A stretch of DNA of 64,000 bases from Actinoallomurus oryzae (GTDB lineage Bacteria; Actinomycetota; Actinomycetes; Streptosporangiales; Streptosporangiaceae): assembly GCF_039541955.1 (NCBI RefSeq), contig NZ_BAABHF010000019.1, forward strand, positions 836,358 to 900,357, written 5' to 3'. The notes under the pieces were generated by a model. It worked only from the letters and a program-made list of their open reading frames with translations, had not been told where the DNA came from and ran no database searches. Of this stretch, positions 24,514 to 33,533 are shown in pieces; positions within the stretch are counted from its first letter, which is position 1; the number at the start of each line of letters is the position of its first letter. The position numbers and the translations under genes were made by a program.

Positions 24514-25119
24514 TTAGCGTGGCAGGCCGGCCCAGGCATAGGCGTCGTCGTACAGCGCGGTGAGTTCGGTGGGCCGGTCGACGCCGTAGCGATCGGCCGG
24601 GACGGTGTACCCGAGTTCGGTCATCCACAGGCTCAACATGCGATAGGACGGCCTGGTGCCCTGAAGGTCGTCCGGGGTCAGCGTCAGCGTAGCTGCGGGA
24701 ATGGCCGGGGTCATCGTGTCGTGGTCGAAGATCGCGACAGACACGGCGAACCGCCAGCCGCCGTCCCTCTTCTCGGCGCGATGCAGCGTCCGCATGTGCG
24801 AGGCGACGTCGACCTCGACGCCGCGAAAAGTGCCGCGGAACTCGATGGTCATCGGCACCTCGACGATCGCGCGGGTGCCGTTGACGTCGATGACGGGTAG
24901 TCCGAGGCGGTGGCTGGACGGGGTCTGGTCGAACATCCGCTTGGACAACTCGATGTACTCAACCGCGGTGCCGTCGAACCAGCTTGCCTGGATGGTCGCC
25001 TCCGGCGTGTAGCACCGCGCGAGGCTGGACCACCAGCCCCGGTCGCGGGCCTGTCGCTCGTGGGTGACCAGCGTCAGCACGCTCACCAGGTCAGAGTCAT
25101 TTTCGGACATGGGCCGCAT
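24514..25119 (-). CDS. SnoaL/NTF2-like protein
   Basis: A 201-residue protein whose first 150 residues fit the cone-shaped NTF2/SnoaL-like fold: an N-terminal helix with RQARDRGWWSSLARCYTPEA, then strands IQASWFDGTAVEYIE, AIVEVPMTIEFRGTFRGVEV and WRFAVSVAIFDHD. Such proteins are ketosteroid-isomerase-like enzymes or small ligand binders. The ATG at 25119 follows AAGGA. It is divergent from the amidohydrolase, with the MarR-type operator in between, so both may be induced together. Confidence 0.7.
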   Translation of the reverse strand: MRPMSENDSDLVSVLTLVTHERQARDRGWWSSLARCYTPEATIQASWFDGTAVEYIELSKRMFDQTPSSHRLGLPVIDVNGTRAIVEVPMTIEFRGTFRGVEVDVASHMRTLHRAEKRDGGWRFAVSVAIFDHDTMTPAIPAATLTLTPDDLQGTRPSYRMLSLWMTELGYTVPADRYGVDRPTELTALYDDAYAWAGLPR

Positions 25120-25192
25120 CACACATTCCTTTGGTCGGACCGAAGTCTTGTCGTGTCGCCTTGACGCCACCGCGGTGGTATCTATGGGTTAA

Positions 25193-25212
25193 TATATACG
25201 AATCCGTATATA
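25193..25212. promoter_or_regulatory. MarR-type operator 1 (amidohydrolase promoter)
   Basis: TATATACGAATCCGTATATA is a perfect palindrome apart from its four-base centre. It ends eight bases before the amidohydrolase start and shares the TATATAC-N6-GTATATA layout with a site at the MarR gene. Confidence 0.7.
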
Positions 25213-25220
25213 GGAGCGTC

Positions 25221-26411
25221 ATGACCCGATATGTCATCGAGGGTGCCCGGGTGTTCGACGGCGAGCAGCTGATCGGCGTGCGGACCGTGGAAGTGGAGGG
25301 GGCGCGGATCGTCGCGGTAGGCGCACCCGCGCCCGCGGCGGCCGAGCGAGTCGACGGCAGCGGTGCCACTCTGCTGCCGGGCCTGATCGACGCACACACC
25401 CACGCCGACCTGGAAACGCTCGGCCATGCCCTGCGGTTCGGCGTGACCACCGAACTCGACCTGCTCTCATTCCCACAAGCGATGGATGCGGTTCGTCGCG
25501 CTGCCGCCGAACGGACCGACATCGCGGATGTCCGTTCCGCCTCGATGGGCCTGACGGCACCCGGCGGGCACCCGACCCAGCTCCGAGGCGACCTGAACGA
25601 CCCGGAGCTGCCGACGGTCGCCCGGCCCGAGGACGCCGCCCGCTTCGTCGACGAGCGGATCGCGGAAGGCGCCGACTACATCAAGGTGATCATCGAGAGC
25701 GGCAAGACACTTGGCAAGGACGTCCCCGTCGTCGAGGAAGGCATCCTCAAGGCGGTGGTGGCCGCCGCACACGACCGCGACCGCATGGTGATCGCCCACG
25801 CGCTGACCATCGAGGCGACCCGGCAGGCGCTGGCCGCCGGTGTCGACGGGTTCGCGCACCTGTTCATCGACGGTCCGTGCCCGCCTGATCTGGTCGAGGC
25901 GTTCACCGCGGGAGGGGTGTTCCTGACCCCGACGCTGAACCTGCTGGCCTCGCTCACCGGCCGGCACCTCGGCGCCGGCCTGGCACGCGACAGCCGGGTC
26001 ACCGGTCGCCTGCCGCAGTCTTGGATGAACAATCTCAGCAGTGAGTTCAACACCTTCCCTGCCGGCGACTTCGATGCCGCCCTGGCCGCGGTGAAGGCGA
26101 TGCACGCCGCCGGCGTGCCGATCCTGGCCGGCTCGGACGCTAACTACCACTTCGGTGCGCGCGGCATGGCACACGGTGTGAGCCTGCACGGCGAACTGCG
26201 GCTTCTCGTTCGGGCCGGCCTCACTCCGACCGAGGCGCTGCGGGCCGCCACCAGCGTGCCCGCGACAACGTTCGGCCTCGAGGACCGCGGAAGGATCACC
26301 CCGGGTGCGCGCGCCGATCTGCTGCTGGTCGACGGCGATCCCACCAGCAGGATCGCCGACACCCTGTCGATCAGGGACGTGTGGCGGAGCGGGTCCCGGA
26401 CCGCCCGCTGA
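25221..26411 (+). CDS. Amidohydrolase family protein (imidazolonepropionase/prolidase-like)
   Basis: A 396-residue metal-dependent hydrolase with an amidohydrolase TIM barrel. The metal site is visible: HxH (His59, His61 in DAHTHAD), Lys155 (YIKVII, likely carboxylated), His193 (VIAHAL), His213 (FAHLF) and Asp306 (AGSDANYH). Close relatives hydrolyse cyclic amides or dipeptides; the substrate is unknown. ATG 25221 follows TAGGAG. A palindromic operator sits immediately before it, and a 21-bp perfect hairpin just after its stop should terminate transcription. The convergent MarR gene overlaps its 3' end by 41 bases. Confidence 0.87.
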   Translation: MTRYVIEGARVFDGEQLIGVRTVEVEGARIVAVGAPAPAAAERVDGSGATLLPGLIDAHTHADLETLGHALRFGVTTELDLLSFPQAMDAVRRAAAERTDIADVRSASMGLTAPGGHPTQLRGDLNDPELPTVARPEDAARFVDERIAEGADYIKVIIESGKTLGKDVPVVEEGILKAVVAAAHDRDRMVIAHALTIEATRQALAAGVDGFAHLFIDGPCPPDLVEAFTAGGVFLTPTLNLLASLTGRHLGAGLARDSRVTGRLPQSWMNNLSSEFNTFPAGDFDAALAAVKAMHAAGVPILAGSDANYHFGARGMAHGVSLHGELRLLVRAGLTPTEALRAATSVPATTFGLEDRGRITPGARADLLLVDGDPTSRIADTLSIRDVWRSGSRTAR

Positions 26412-26886
26412 GACCATCGGAGGCCGCCCTCCCGGCGTCCGACCTGGTTGACGCCGGGAGGGCGGCCTCCGCGATCGACTGCAACGAGGTCCGCAGTGTC
26501 CGAAGGCTCTGATCCGTGAGGTCGGCGAGCAGACCGGTCATCACGTTCTCAACAATGGTGTTGCAGCGTCGCACGAGTTCGTCGCCGTCCGGCGTGATCC
26601 TGTGCAGAATCGCCTTACCCGCGCCGGGCCTGCGCTCGAGCAACCCTCGCTGTTCGAGGCGGGCGACCACCGCGCCCGCGGACTGATCGGACTGCCCGAC
26701 GAACAGTGCCAGCGCGTGGGTCGAGGAATCAGGCTCCATCGCGACGGCGTACAGCATGCCCCACTGCGGCAACGTCAGTCCAACCTGAGCGAGCGCGGCT
26801 TCGCAGGCCAGCTGCTTGCGCAACTGCGCCCGCCGCAACAGCATCGCGATATCGACCCCGCTGGGCAGGTTTTGATCAGCTGTCAT
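26371..26886 (-). CDS. MarR-family regulator of the amidohydrolase
   Basis: A 171-residue MarR protein. The winged helix spans about 45-105 (LTLPQWGMLYAVA, the recognition helix QSDQSAGAVVARLEQRGLLE and the wing around ILHRITPDGDELV). The last 30 or so residues (after SIAEAALPA) are an odd Ser/Arg/Gly tail encoded partly by a terminator palindrome and partly by the antisense of the amidohydrolase gene. ATG 26886 lies just inside the operator region, so the mRNA may be nearly leaderless. The same operator layout at both genes implies control of itself and of the amidohydrolase. Confidence 0.85.
   Translation of the reverse strand: MTADQNLPSGVDIAMLLRRAQLRKQLACEAALAQVGLTLPQWGMLYAVAMEPDSSTHALALFVGQSDQSAGAVVARLEQRGLLERRPGAGKAILHRITPDGDELVRRCNTIVENVMTGLLADLTDQSLRTLRTSLQSIAEAALPASTRSDAGRAASDGLSGRSGTRSATRP
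26419..26470 (+). terminator. Perfect 21-bp inverted repeat after the amidohydrolase, inside the MarR gene
   Basis: The arms 26419-26439 and 26450-26470 are perfectly complementary over 21 bases (first arm begins GGAGGCCGCC) with a ten-base loop. It starts eight bases after the amidohydrolase stop and is therefore a strong terminator for it. At the same time it is coding sequence for the C-terminal tail of the convergent MarR gene. Confidence 0.85.
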
Positions 26887-26894
26887 CTCCACAA

Positions 26895-26914
26895 TATATA
26901 CCAACAAGTATATA
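26895..26914. promoter_or_regulatory. MarR-type operator 2 (MarR promoter)
   Basis: TATATACCAACAAGTATATA has the same TATATAC-N6-GTATATA layout as the site before the amidohydrolase and lies eight bases upstream of the MarR start codon. Confidence 0.7.
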
Positions 26915-27239
26915 CTAATCCGAAGGCGCTCATTCAATCAGTCTGGCGGTTCCTGCTGGACAGGCATCGAGTGAGGCTCGGCTGCAACCGCCATAGGATC
27001 TTCCTCCCGCCGCCGACCGGTGAGCACCAGAGGCCGGAGATACACCAAACACGCCAACGACGCCGTGAGGTGCGCCGGCGTGCCGATGATCACACCCAAA
27101 CGGCCCACGGACCGCAGGCGGCGGGAAAGCACCTGGGTCCGCGACCCGGGCGGGCGAATCGGACGCCCGCCCAAGCCGGACCCCGCCGCAGCACCACATC
27201 CACCGGGCGCGGGAACGCCCTTGCGCCCGTTCGATCTTC

Positions 27240-27880
27240 CCCGCGATTACTCGCGCGAGTCCGCGATGACATCGAGTACGGCCTGGCAGTGCTGCTGGCC
27301 GGCCAGGTCAACGGGGAGCCCGTCTTGCACTCGGAGATGTTCCCCTTCCTGCGCAAACGGGTGCGGAGTCGGCCGCACCACCGACGTGCTCAAGCGCATG
27401 GGGCATGTTCCGCGACGACCGACGGCCCTCGTTCGAGGACTGGCTCACCGGCAAGCTCGACGGCCTGACCTCCGGGATCAGCCAAGACGTCGAGGCCTGG
27501 CTGAGGGCCACAGGTGGAGTTCCCTGCAAGGCGGAAACGTCCCGGCGCTTGTCGCGGACGGTGGCCCGGTGCCGCCCGTCGTGGTCTTGGCGGACGTCGC
27601 AGTGATGTTCAGCGGGGCGGGCCGTTGCTGGTGGACCTGGCGGCGATACCCGGGCGCGGTGTCCGGGTGCCGTGGGCCCGGCTCGGCGAGGTCTTGGCCG
27701 CCCTGGCTGAGATCGGCCGACCGCTGACCGTTGTCGACCTCTACGACGCTCCGGGGTAGCCCGCCGTCCTTCCCTGCCGAATGGCCGGAACGCTGGCGGC
27801 CAACCTGGAGATCGACAACATGGACTTCCACGAGTTCGTCGCTGTGGAGGGCACGGAGCCGTGGTGGGAGGGCTCCTGAA
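27240..27880 (+). pseudogene. Broken gene remnant, identity uncertain
   Basis: Coding-like pieces occur in successive frames of the plus strand: YGLAVLLAGQVNGEPVLHSE at about 27275, then DDRRPSFEDWLTGKLDGLTS followed by GISQDVEAWLRA at 27411-27510, then VPWARLGEVLAALAEIGRPL up to a stop at 27759. A short frame at 27781-27879 (ending FVAVEGTEPWWEGS) may belong to the same relic. The FEDWLxxKLDGL segment recalls part of some actinobacterial integrases, but I cannot confirm it. 26915-27239 holds nothing I recognise. Confidence 0.35.
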
Positions 27881-27932
27881 AAGGCATGCGGCCCGCTGCC
27901 GTGAGCATCGGAACGATCTCCGCATCCGGAAA

Positions 27933-27977
27933 CTACGTAGCCTGTCTACGTAGATAGCCTTATCAGGTAAGCTACCT
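27933..27977. promoter_or_regulatory. Operator-like repeats before the second MarR gene
   Basis: The palindrome CTACGTAG occurs at 27933 and 27946 (13 bases apart), followed by AGGTA-AGC-TACCT at 27965-27977. They lie 57-101 bases before the MarR start and are probable binding sites for that regulator. Confidence 0.5.
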
Positions 27978-27987
27978 ACTCGGGTGC

Positions 27988-28012
27988 ACCGGCAGCCGCG
28001 AAAGCTGCCGGT
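27988..28012 (+). other. Hairpin in the 5' leader of the second MarR gene
   Basis: ACCGGCAGC and GCTGCCGGT form nine base pairs around a seven-base loop, 22 bases before the start codon. It could stabilise or attenuate the transcript. Confidence 0.4.
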
Positions 28013-28033
28013 CGTTCGAGAAAAGGTGTCGTG

Positions 28034-28483
28034 ATGACGGGTGTATCGACGGGGCGGGCGTCGGATGCCGCGCAGGCGGCGGCCGAGGATCTGGCCACGA
28101 TGGTCCGCCGCCTGATCCGCCGGTTGAGTGTCGCGCCGACCGGCGGCCTGACCCCGTCGCAGCGGTCGGTGCTGTTGCGACTGGAGAAGGACGGCGCGTC
28201 GTCCACGACCTTTCTGGCCATCGCCGAAGGCGTGCGGTCGCAGTCGATGACGGCGACGCTCAAGTCGCTGGACGAGGCCGGGCTGATCGAGCGCCAGCCC
28301 GATCCCGACGACGGCCGCCGGCGGATCATCACCCTGAGTGCCGAGGGCCGGGACCGGATCGCGCGTGATCGCCGGGAGCGGCGCTCGTGGCTCGCCGAGG
28401 AGATGGACCGACGGTTCAGCCCCGAGCAACTGGCGACCATCAATGAGGCGCTGTCGCTGCTCGGTGAGCTGGCGGAACAGTGA
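28034..28483 (+). CDS. MarR-family regulator
   Basis: A 149-residue MarR protein: winged helix at about 45-110 (LTPSQRSVLLRLEKDG, recognition helix VRSQSMTATLKSLDEAGLIE, wing QPDPDDGRRRIITLS) framed by dimerisation helices. The start is ATG 28034 or GTG 28031 after GAAAAGG. It precedes the transketolase gene by 168 bases on the same strand and may regulate it as well as itself through the repeats upstream. Confidence 0.85.
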   Translation: MTGVSTGRASDAAQAAAEDLATMVRRLIRRLSVAPTGGLTPSQRSVLLRLEKDGASSTTFLAIAEGVRSQSMTATLKSLDEAGLIERQPDPDDGRRRIITLSAEGRDRIARDRRERRSWLAEEMDRRFSPEQLATINEALSLLGELAEQ

Positions 28484-28651
28484 CCCCGGGTCACCCGAGC
28501 GGCGAGACGTCGGAAGGTCCTCCCCGGCCAGGCCCATGCGATCACCACCGACACCTACGTCCGAACCCTCTGACCCCGTTTACGGCACGGCTGTCGCCGC
28601 TCCTTCGAGGATCGACGCCCCCTCGCCGGCCGCCCACGAAAGGCTCTCACC

Positions 28652-30523
28652 ATGACGACAGCGCGGACCACCACGCTCAATCCCGGAAGCGACCTGTCCC
28701 AGGTCCTCGAACTCGCGCAGCAGCTGCGCGTGGATTCGGTACGCGCCAGCACCACGGCCGGCTCCGGGCACCCGACCTCAAGCCTGTCCGCGGCCGATCT
28801 CATGGCGGTCCTGATGACCCGCCACCTGCGCTACGACTGGGAGGCGCCGGACAACCCTGAGGGCGACCACCTCATCTTCTCCAAGGGGCATGCCTCTCCC
28901 CTTCTGTACGCGATGTTCAAAGCGGCCGGCGTCGTCAGCGACGACGAGTTGATGACGACCTACCGCCGCTTCGGCCACCGCCTGCAGGGGCACCCCACGC
29001 CCGTGCTGCCCTGGGTGGACGTGGCCACCGGTTCCCTGGGCCAGGGCATCGCCTACGGTGTCGGCATCGCGCTGGCCGGCCGGGATCTGGAAAGGCGGCC
29101 CTACCGGGTGTGGGTGCTGTGCGGAGACAGCGAGATGGCCGAAGGATCCGTATGGGAGGCCCTCGACAAGGCCGGCCACCACCGGCTGGCCAACTTCACC
29201 GCTCTCATCGACGTCAACCGCCTCGGCCAAAGGGGCCCCACCGAGCTGGAGTGGGACACCGGCGCCTACGCCCGCCGCGTCGAGGCGTTCGGCTGCCGCG
29301 CGATCGTGATCGACGGACACGACCTGCAAGCGATCGACCAGGCCCTGGCCACCGCTACCGACGGGCAGGCCCCGACCGTCATCGTCGCCAAGACCGTCAA
29401 GGGCCGCGGTGCGGCCGAGGTCGCGGACAAGGAGGGCTGGCACGGCAAGGCCCTGCCCGAGGACATGGCCGACCGTGCCGTCGCCGCACTGGGCGGCATC
29501 CGTCACCTGCGCGTACGTGGCCCCCAGCCGCCCGCACCCACGCCCACCCCCGCGCCGGACGTCCGCCCCGTCGAACTGCCTCGCTTCGACGTCGGCGACA
29601 AGGTCGCCACCCGCGCCGCCTTCGGAGCAGCGTTGGCCGCCCTCGGCGCCCGCCCGGACGTCGTCGCCCTGGACGCCGAGGTCGGCAACTCCACCTATGC
29701 CGAGAACTTCGCCAAGGCCCACCCCGAGCGGTACTTCCAGAACTACATCGCCGAACAGCAGATGATCGCCGAAGCCGTCGGCATGGCCGTCCGCGGCTAC
29801 CGCCCCTACGCCACGACCTTCGCCGCCTTCCTCACCCGCGCCCACGACTTCATCCGCATGGCGGCCGTCTCCCAGATCACCATGGCGTTGTGCGGCACCC
29901 ACAGCGGCGTTGAGATCGGGGCCGACGGCCCCTCCCAGATGGGCGTCGAAGACCTCGCCATGATGCGCGCCATCCGCGGCTCCACCGTCCTCTACCCCAG
30001 CGACGCCACCTCCGCGGCCGCCCTGACCGCCACCATGGCCGACCTCGACGGAATCTCCTACCTGCGCACCACCCGCGGCGCCTATCCCGTGCTCTACCCC
30101 AGCGACGAGACCTTCCCCGTAGGCGGCTCCAAGACCCTCCGCCACAGCGAGCACGACCAGGTCACTCTCATCGGCGCCGGCGTCACCCTCCACGAGTGCC
30201 TCACCGCCGCCGAACACCTCGCCGCCGACGGCATCCAGGCCCGCGTCGTCGACCTGTACTCCATCAAGCCGATCGACACCGCCACCCTCGCCCGCGCCGC
30301 TCGGGAAACCGGCGCTCTCGTCGTCGTCGAGGACCACCACCCCGAAGGCGGTATGGGAGAAGCCGTCCTGTCGGCACTCAGCGCCACCGGCGCTCAGCCC
30401 GCCTTCGCCCACCTCGCGGTCACCGACCTGCCAGGCTCCGGCACCACGAGCGAACTCATCGACGCCGCCGGCATCTCCCACGCCCACATCGCCCAGGCGG
30501 CCCGCGCCCTGCTCAGGCATTAG
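28652..30523 (+). CDS. tkt: Transketolase (single-chain, short type)
   Basis: A 623-residue thiamine-pyrophosphate enzyme that moves two-carbon units between sugar phosphates. Residues 1-300 form the PP domain, with His40 (SGHPTSS), SKGHASP near 78, and the TPP motif beginning GDSEMAEGS in place of the usual GDGExxEG. The Pyr domain contains the EQQMIAEAVGMAVRGYRPYATTF region at about 365, followed by the C-terminal domain. At 623 residues, with a Pro-rich interdomain linker near 290, it is shorter than the usual 660-700-residue bacterial enzyme and resembles the short animal/archaeal type. Its setting in a decayed accessory region beside a MarR gene suggests an acquired second copy, not the housekeeping one. 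Confidence 0.88.
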   Translation: MTTARTTTLNPGSDLSQVLELAQQLRVDSVRASTTAGSGHPTSSLSAADLMAVLMTRHLRYDWEAPDNPEGDHLIFSKGHASPLLYAMFKAAGVVSDDELMTTYRRFGHRLQGHPTPVLPWVDVATGSLGQGIAYGVGIALAGRDLERRPYRVWVLCGDSEMAEGSVWEALDKAGHHRLANFTALIDVNRLGQRGPTELEWDTGAYARRVEAFGCRAIVIDGHDLQAIDQALATATDGQAPTVIVAKTVKGRGAAEVADKEGWHGKALPEDMADRAVAALGGIRHLRVRGPQPPAPTPTPAPDVRPVELPRFDVGDKVATRAAFGAALAALGARPDVVALDAEVGNSTYAENFAKAHPERYFQNYIAEQQMIAEAVGMAVRGYRPYATTFAAFLTRAHDFIRMAAVSQITMALCGTHSGVEIGADGPSQMGVEDLAMMRAIRGSTVLYPSDATSAAALTATMADLDGISYLRTTRGAYPVLYPSDETFPVGGSKTLRHSEHDQVTLIGAGVTLHECLTAAEHLAADGIQARVVDLYSIKPIDTATLARAARETGALVVVEDHHPEGGMGEAVLSALSATGAQPAFAHLAVTDLPGSGTTSELIDAAGISHAHIAQAARALLRH

Positions 30524-31143
30524 ATCAGGGGTTAGGGGATACGGACCGGCAGGTAGACACGTCGTCCGGCTCGTCGTCACCCGATGGGGGCCTGCGTGGT
30601 GAAGAACGCCTTCCTTCGACGGTATCGCCGTCAGTGAGTTCTGCTGGGCATTGACCGGCCGGGCGATGTCGACGCCGCCTACGCGGGCCGCTGCCGCGTG
30701 GCTGGAGGCAAAGCATGTCCGCGAGTATGTCGCCTGACAGTTCTGCCGACCGATCAGGGACGGTGAGGCGCTGACGATGAGCTGGGCGCCTTGAACCTGA
30801 TCACGGCCGAGGTCCGTGCGCCTGCGGTCGCTGAGGCGAGGACCGGCCGCACCGTGCCCCTCGCCCGCGCCGTCCGTGCGACTCCGTTGAACGCAGGACC
30901 CGCGCGGGCGATGCAACGCTCGCCCGCGGTGTACCAGGCGATGACGTTCACCTGCTTGCCCGCAGTCCCGATGGCCGAGTTGCTGATGATGACACCGCAG
31001 CGAACCGACCCACATCGACGCGATGACGCACACCGTGTCCGACGGGCAGGCGCATCCGGAAGTACCGTTGAGTGACGCGCCAACGCCACGGCACGTACCG
31101 CGGTTCGTCCGCGATCTCCGCGTCTGAGCGACATCTGCGATGC
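30524..31143. other. Stretch without a supportable gene
   Basis: No frame has a convincing start, ribosome-binding site or motif. A long minus-strand frame crosses it but is the antisense shadow of the transketolase gene running on. Confidence 0.5.
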
Positions 31144-31342
31144 CCGGCCTGCCCACGACCCCGCGCTGCTCCACCGGATAGGCATCGGCCGGATGGACAC
31201 GCCATTGGTCGACAGCGCGGCCCGCGACGAGCTGGTGGCGGTGCGCGGTGAGCTTGGGCGCGGCGCCTTCATGTTGGTCGTCACCCCGCAGCGGCTCGAG
31301 GGCGCGACCGGCCTCCCGGTCAACCCGCTCGCCATCTTCTGA
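31144..31342 (+). pseudogene. 3' fragment of an unidentified gene
   Basis: An open stretch encodes DPALLHRIGIGRMDTPLVDS, AARDELVAVRGELGRGAFML and VVTPQRLEGATGLPVNPLAIF, then a stop. It reads like the end of a real protein but has no start and no recognised family. Confidence 0.3.
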
Positions 31343-31529
31343 CCCCCGCGACATCACACCGCCACACAGGACGCACCCGATCTCCGGCCGTGGTGCTCCG
31401 CTTGGTGCGCGACGCTGATGCTCGGGCGCGCCCGAAGGTCGGTGCCGGTGATCGTAACGGTCGGCCTCGCACCGGCGGCCCATCTGCACCACTTCCTGTC
31501 CCGTGATAGGGCACCGCCGGGTGACCTGC

Positions 31530-31724
31530 CGAAGGCGGGACACCGCGCGGTGGCCCGGCTACGGCGACGACGTGCAAGCGGGGCGGGCCCTGACCGTGGC
31601 GCGCGACGACGACGGGTTCGCGATCGAGCTCGAGACCGGCCGCACGGCGTGGGCACGGCGACTGCCGGCCGCTGCGGGAGTAACCGACGAACTGCCCGAC
31701 GTGCCGGGGCTCGCTCCGTGGTAG
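31530..31724 (+). pseudogene. Fragment of an NAD(P)/FAD-dependent oxidoreductase (thioredoxin-reductase-like)
   Basis: The peptide GDDVQAGRALTVARDDDGFA, IELETGRTAWARRLPAAAGV, TDELPDVPGLAPW matches the mid-part of small thioredoxin-reductase-like flavoproteins, where ARRLLLATGVTDELPDIPGL precedes the NAD domain. FAD-binding N-terminus and NAD domain are absent. Confidence 0.5.
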
Positions 31725-31729
31725 GGGCG

Positions 31730-32020
31730 CGGGGGCGATGCCGAACTCGGCCATACCGTCGCCGATCCATACCAGCGGCCGCTCTTCCGGTGGCCGAGTC
31801 GGTGGCCCTCGACCAAGCCCCGGCCTTGTTCCGCGGCAATCCCCTCCCCCGAGCGCTTCCCGGCCGACAGCCGCTCGCGCTCCGGAACGACCCGCCGGTC
31901 ATAACGCCGCCAGGTAATACCTCTGGTCCGTTGGCTGATCTTCGCGCGGTTGATCGGGCTCATGCTCCCTCCTGGGCGAGAGCGCCCGGTATGGAAGAGC
32001 ATGATGGCCGACGGCGCCGA
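31730..32020 (-). pseudogene. Possible remnant of a plasmid/ICE relaxase N-terminus
   Basis: One minus-strand frame contains EERPLVWIGDGMAEFGIAPA, similar to the start of actinobacterial TraA/MobF relaxases, and a second frame just upstream begins MSPINRAKISQRTRGITWRR. The frames do not join without a shift and no catalytic motif is present. The assignment is tentative. Confidence 0.25.
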
Positions 32021-32047
32021 GACCGCCGAGGTCATAGCCCGACGGTG

Positions 32048-32557
32048 TTATCGTTCCGGTTTCTCCGCGAGGTCGGTGGCGGGCTCGGTGGCGTAACGCC
32101 TCATCGTTTTGATGCTCGCCTGTGGGGACAACGCCTGGCCGCCGGCAACCATGTCCTGCAGGTCCCGGAAGTACTGCACATACAGATCTGGCGTGAAAGT
32201 GCTGAGCATCACGGCCGGCTGGTCGGTCACGTTGGCAAAGGTATGCGGGGCTCCGGGCGGGACCATCACAAGCGTGCCCGCGGTCGCGTCGTAGTCCTTG
32301 TCTCCGACGGTGAACCGCACCGTGCCGGAGATGATGTAGAAACCCTCATCGTGCTGGGCATGGCGGTGCTGCGGCGGTCCGGGCGTATGCGGCGCGAGGA
32401 CGGACTCGGCGAGCCCGAGGCGGTGCCCGGTGTTGCTGCCGTCTTCCAGGACGCGCATTCGCGTGGTGCCCAGAACGATCGTCTCACCGTCGTCCGGACC
32501 GACCACTGATACGGCGGGGTCGGCTATCGGCTCAGTGCTTTTGGGTTCGTCAGTCAT
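32048..32557 (-). CDS. Cupin-domain protein
   Basis: A 169-residue single-domain cupin. The metal site is complete: His64, His66 and Glu71 in PQHRHAQHDEGF, and His105 in PPGAPHTF. Such proteins are small dioxygenases, isomerases or sugar/ligand binders; the reaction is unknown. The ATG at 32557 is chosen over an upstream in-frame start for its conserved-looking N-terminus, though the ribosome-binding site is weak. It is divergent from the LysR gene 80 bases away, a classical LysR-target arrangement. Confidence 0.82.
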   Translation of the reverse strand: MTDEPKSTEPIADPAVSVVGPDDGETIVLGTTRMRVLEDGSNTGHRLGLAESVLAPHTPGPPQHRHAQHDEGFYIISGTVRFTVGDKDYDATAGTLVMVPPGAPHTFANVTDQPAVMLSTFTPDLYVQYFRDLQDMVAGGQALSPQASIKTMRRYATEPATDLAEKPER

Positions 32558-32611
32558 GCTTCGATTCCACTGCCCGGGCATTACCACTGTCCAAGACACA
32601 TTCTAAGATCT

Positions 32612-32630
32612 CGATACCGTACGGGTATCG
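32612..32630. promoter_or_regulatory. LysR-type operator between cupin and LysR genes
   Basis: CGATACC-GTACG-GGTATCG is an inverted repeat with seven-base arms, containing the ATAC-N7-GTAT (T-N11-A) pattern of LysR boxes. It ends seven bases before the LysR start codon. Confidence 0.75.
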
Positions 32631-32637
32631 TTGCACC

Positions 32638-33489
32638 ATGGAGTTGCGCACACTCCGCTATTTCGTGGCGGTCGCCGAGGAACTCCACTTCGGCCGGGCC
32701 GCCGCCCGGCTGCACATGAGTCAGCCGCCGCTGAGCCGTGCGATCAAGCAGCTGGAGACCGAGGTCGGCGCCGCGCTGTTCGACCGATCGTCCGCCGGTG
32801 TCACGCTGACTCCGGTGGGTGCGGTGCTGCTCGAGGAGGCGCGCGCCCTACTCGAGCAGTCCGACCGGGTACGCGCACGCGTGGCCGCAGCAGCCGGCAC
32901 CGCAACCATCACCGTCGGCATCCTGGGCGACAGCACCAACCCGAGCGCAACCCGGCTAGCCGTCACCTACCACCAGCGGCACCCACGCGTCGAGGTTCGC
33001 ATCCGCCAGACCGACCTGACCGATCCCACCTGCGGGCTGCACGCCGGACTGGTCGACGTCGCCCTGACCTGCAGGCCGTTCGACGAGACCGGCCTGACCG
33101 TGCACGAGTTGCGCGCAGACCCGGTGGGCGCGCTGCTGCGCGCCGACGATCCGCTCGCCCGCAGCGACAGCCTGAAGCTGGCAGACCTGGCCGACCGCCG
33201 CTGGTTCCGGTTCCCCGACGGCACCGACCCCATCTGGCAGTCGTACTGGAACGGCGGGGAACCTCGCGAAGGTCCGGTGGTGCGCACCGTCCAGGAATGC
33301 CAGCAAGCCGTTCTCTGGAACGGCACGGTCGGCATGACTCTCCTGGACCACAAGCCGGCAGGGGGGCTCACGGTGGTGCCGCTGATCGACATGCCGCCGA
33401 TCCGCACGGCGGCGGCATGGAACCAGGACGACACCAATCCACTGATCCGCTCGTTCGTCCAGATCGCGACCGCCGCCTACCACAACTGA
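32638..33489 (+). CDS. LysR-family transcriptional regulator
   Basis: A 283-residue LysR protein. The N-terminal winged helix (MELRTLRYFVAVAEELHFGR, ARLHMSQPPLSRAIKQLE) spans 1-60 and the substrate-binding domain about 90-280. It probably controls the divergent cupin gene and itself through the palindrome between them. There is no clear Shine-Dalgarno; the short leader contains the operator. Confidence 0.9.
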   Translation: MELRTLRYFVAVAEELHFGRAAARLHMSQPPLSRAIKQLETEVGAALFDRSSAGVTLTPVGAVLLEEARALLEQSDRVRARVAAAAGTATITVGILGDSTNPSATRLAVTYHQRHPRVEVRIRQTDLTDPTCGLHAGLVDVALTCRPFDETGLTVHELRADPVGALLRADDPLARSDSLKLADLADRRWFRFPDGTDPIWQSYWNGGEPREGPVVRTVQECQQAVLWNGTVGMTLLDHKPAGGLTVVPLIDMPPIRTAAAWNQDDTNPLIRSFVQIATAAYHN

Positions 33490-33533
33490 GCGCCTCACCA
33501 GCGGCACCAAGTATGCCCAGACTCATGGCAGTC

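Noticed and set aside
28778..31543. Minus-strand open frame of 921 codons
   Set aside because: It is the antisense of the transketolase gene extended into decayed DNA. It has Val/Gly/Asp-rich shadow composition and no domain, start signal or motif.
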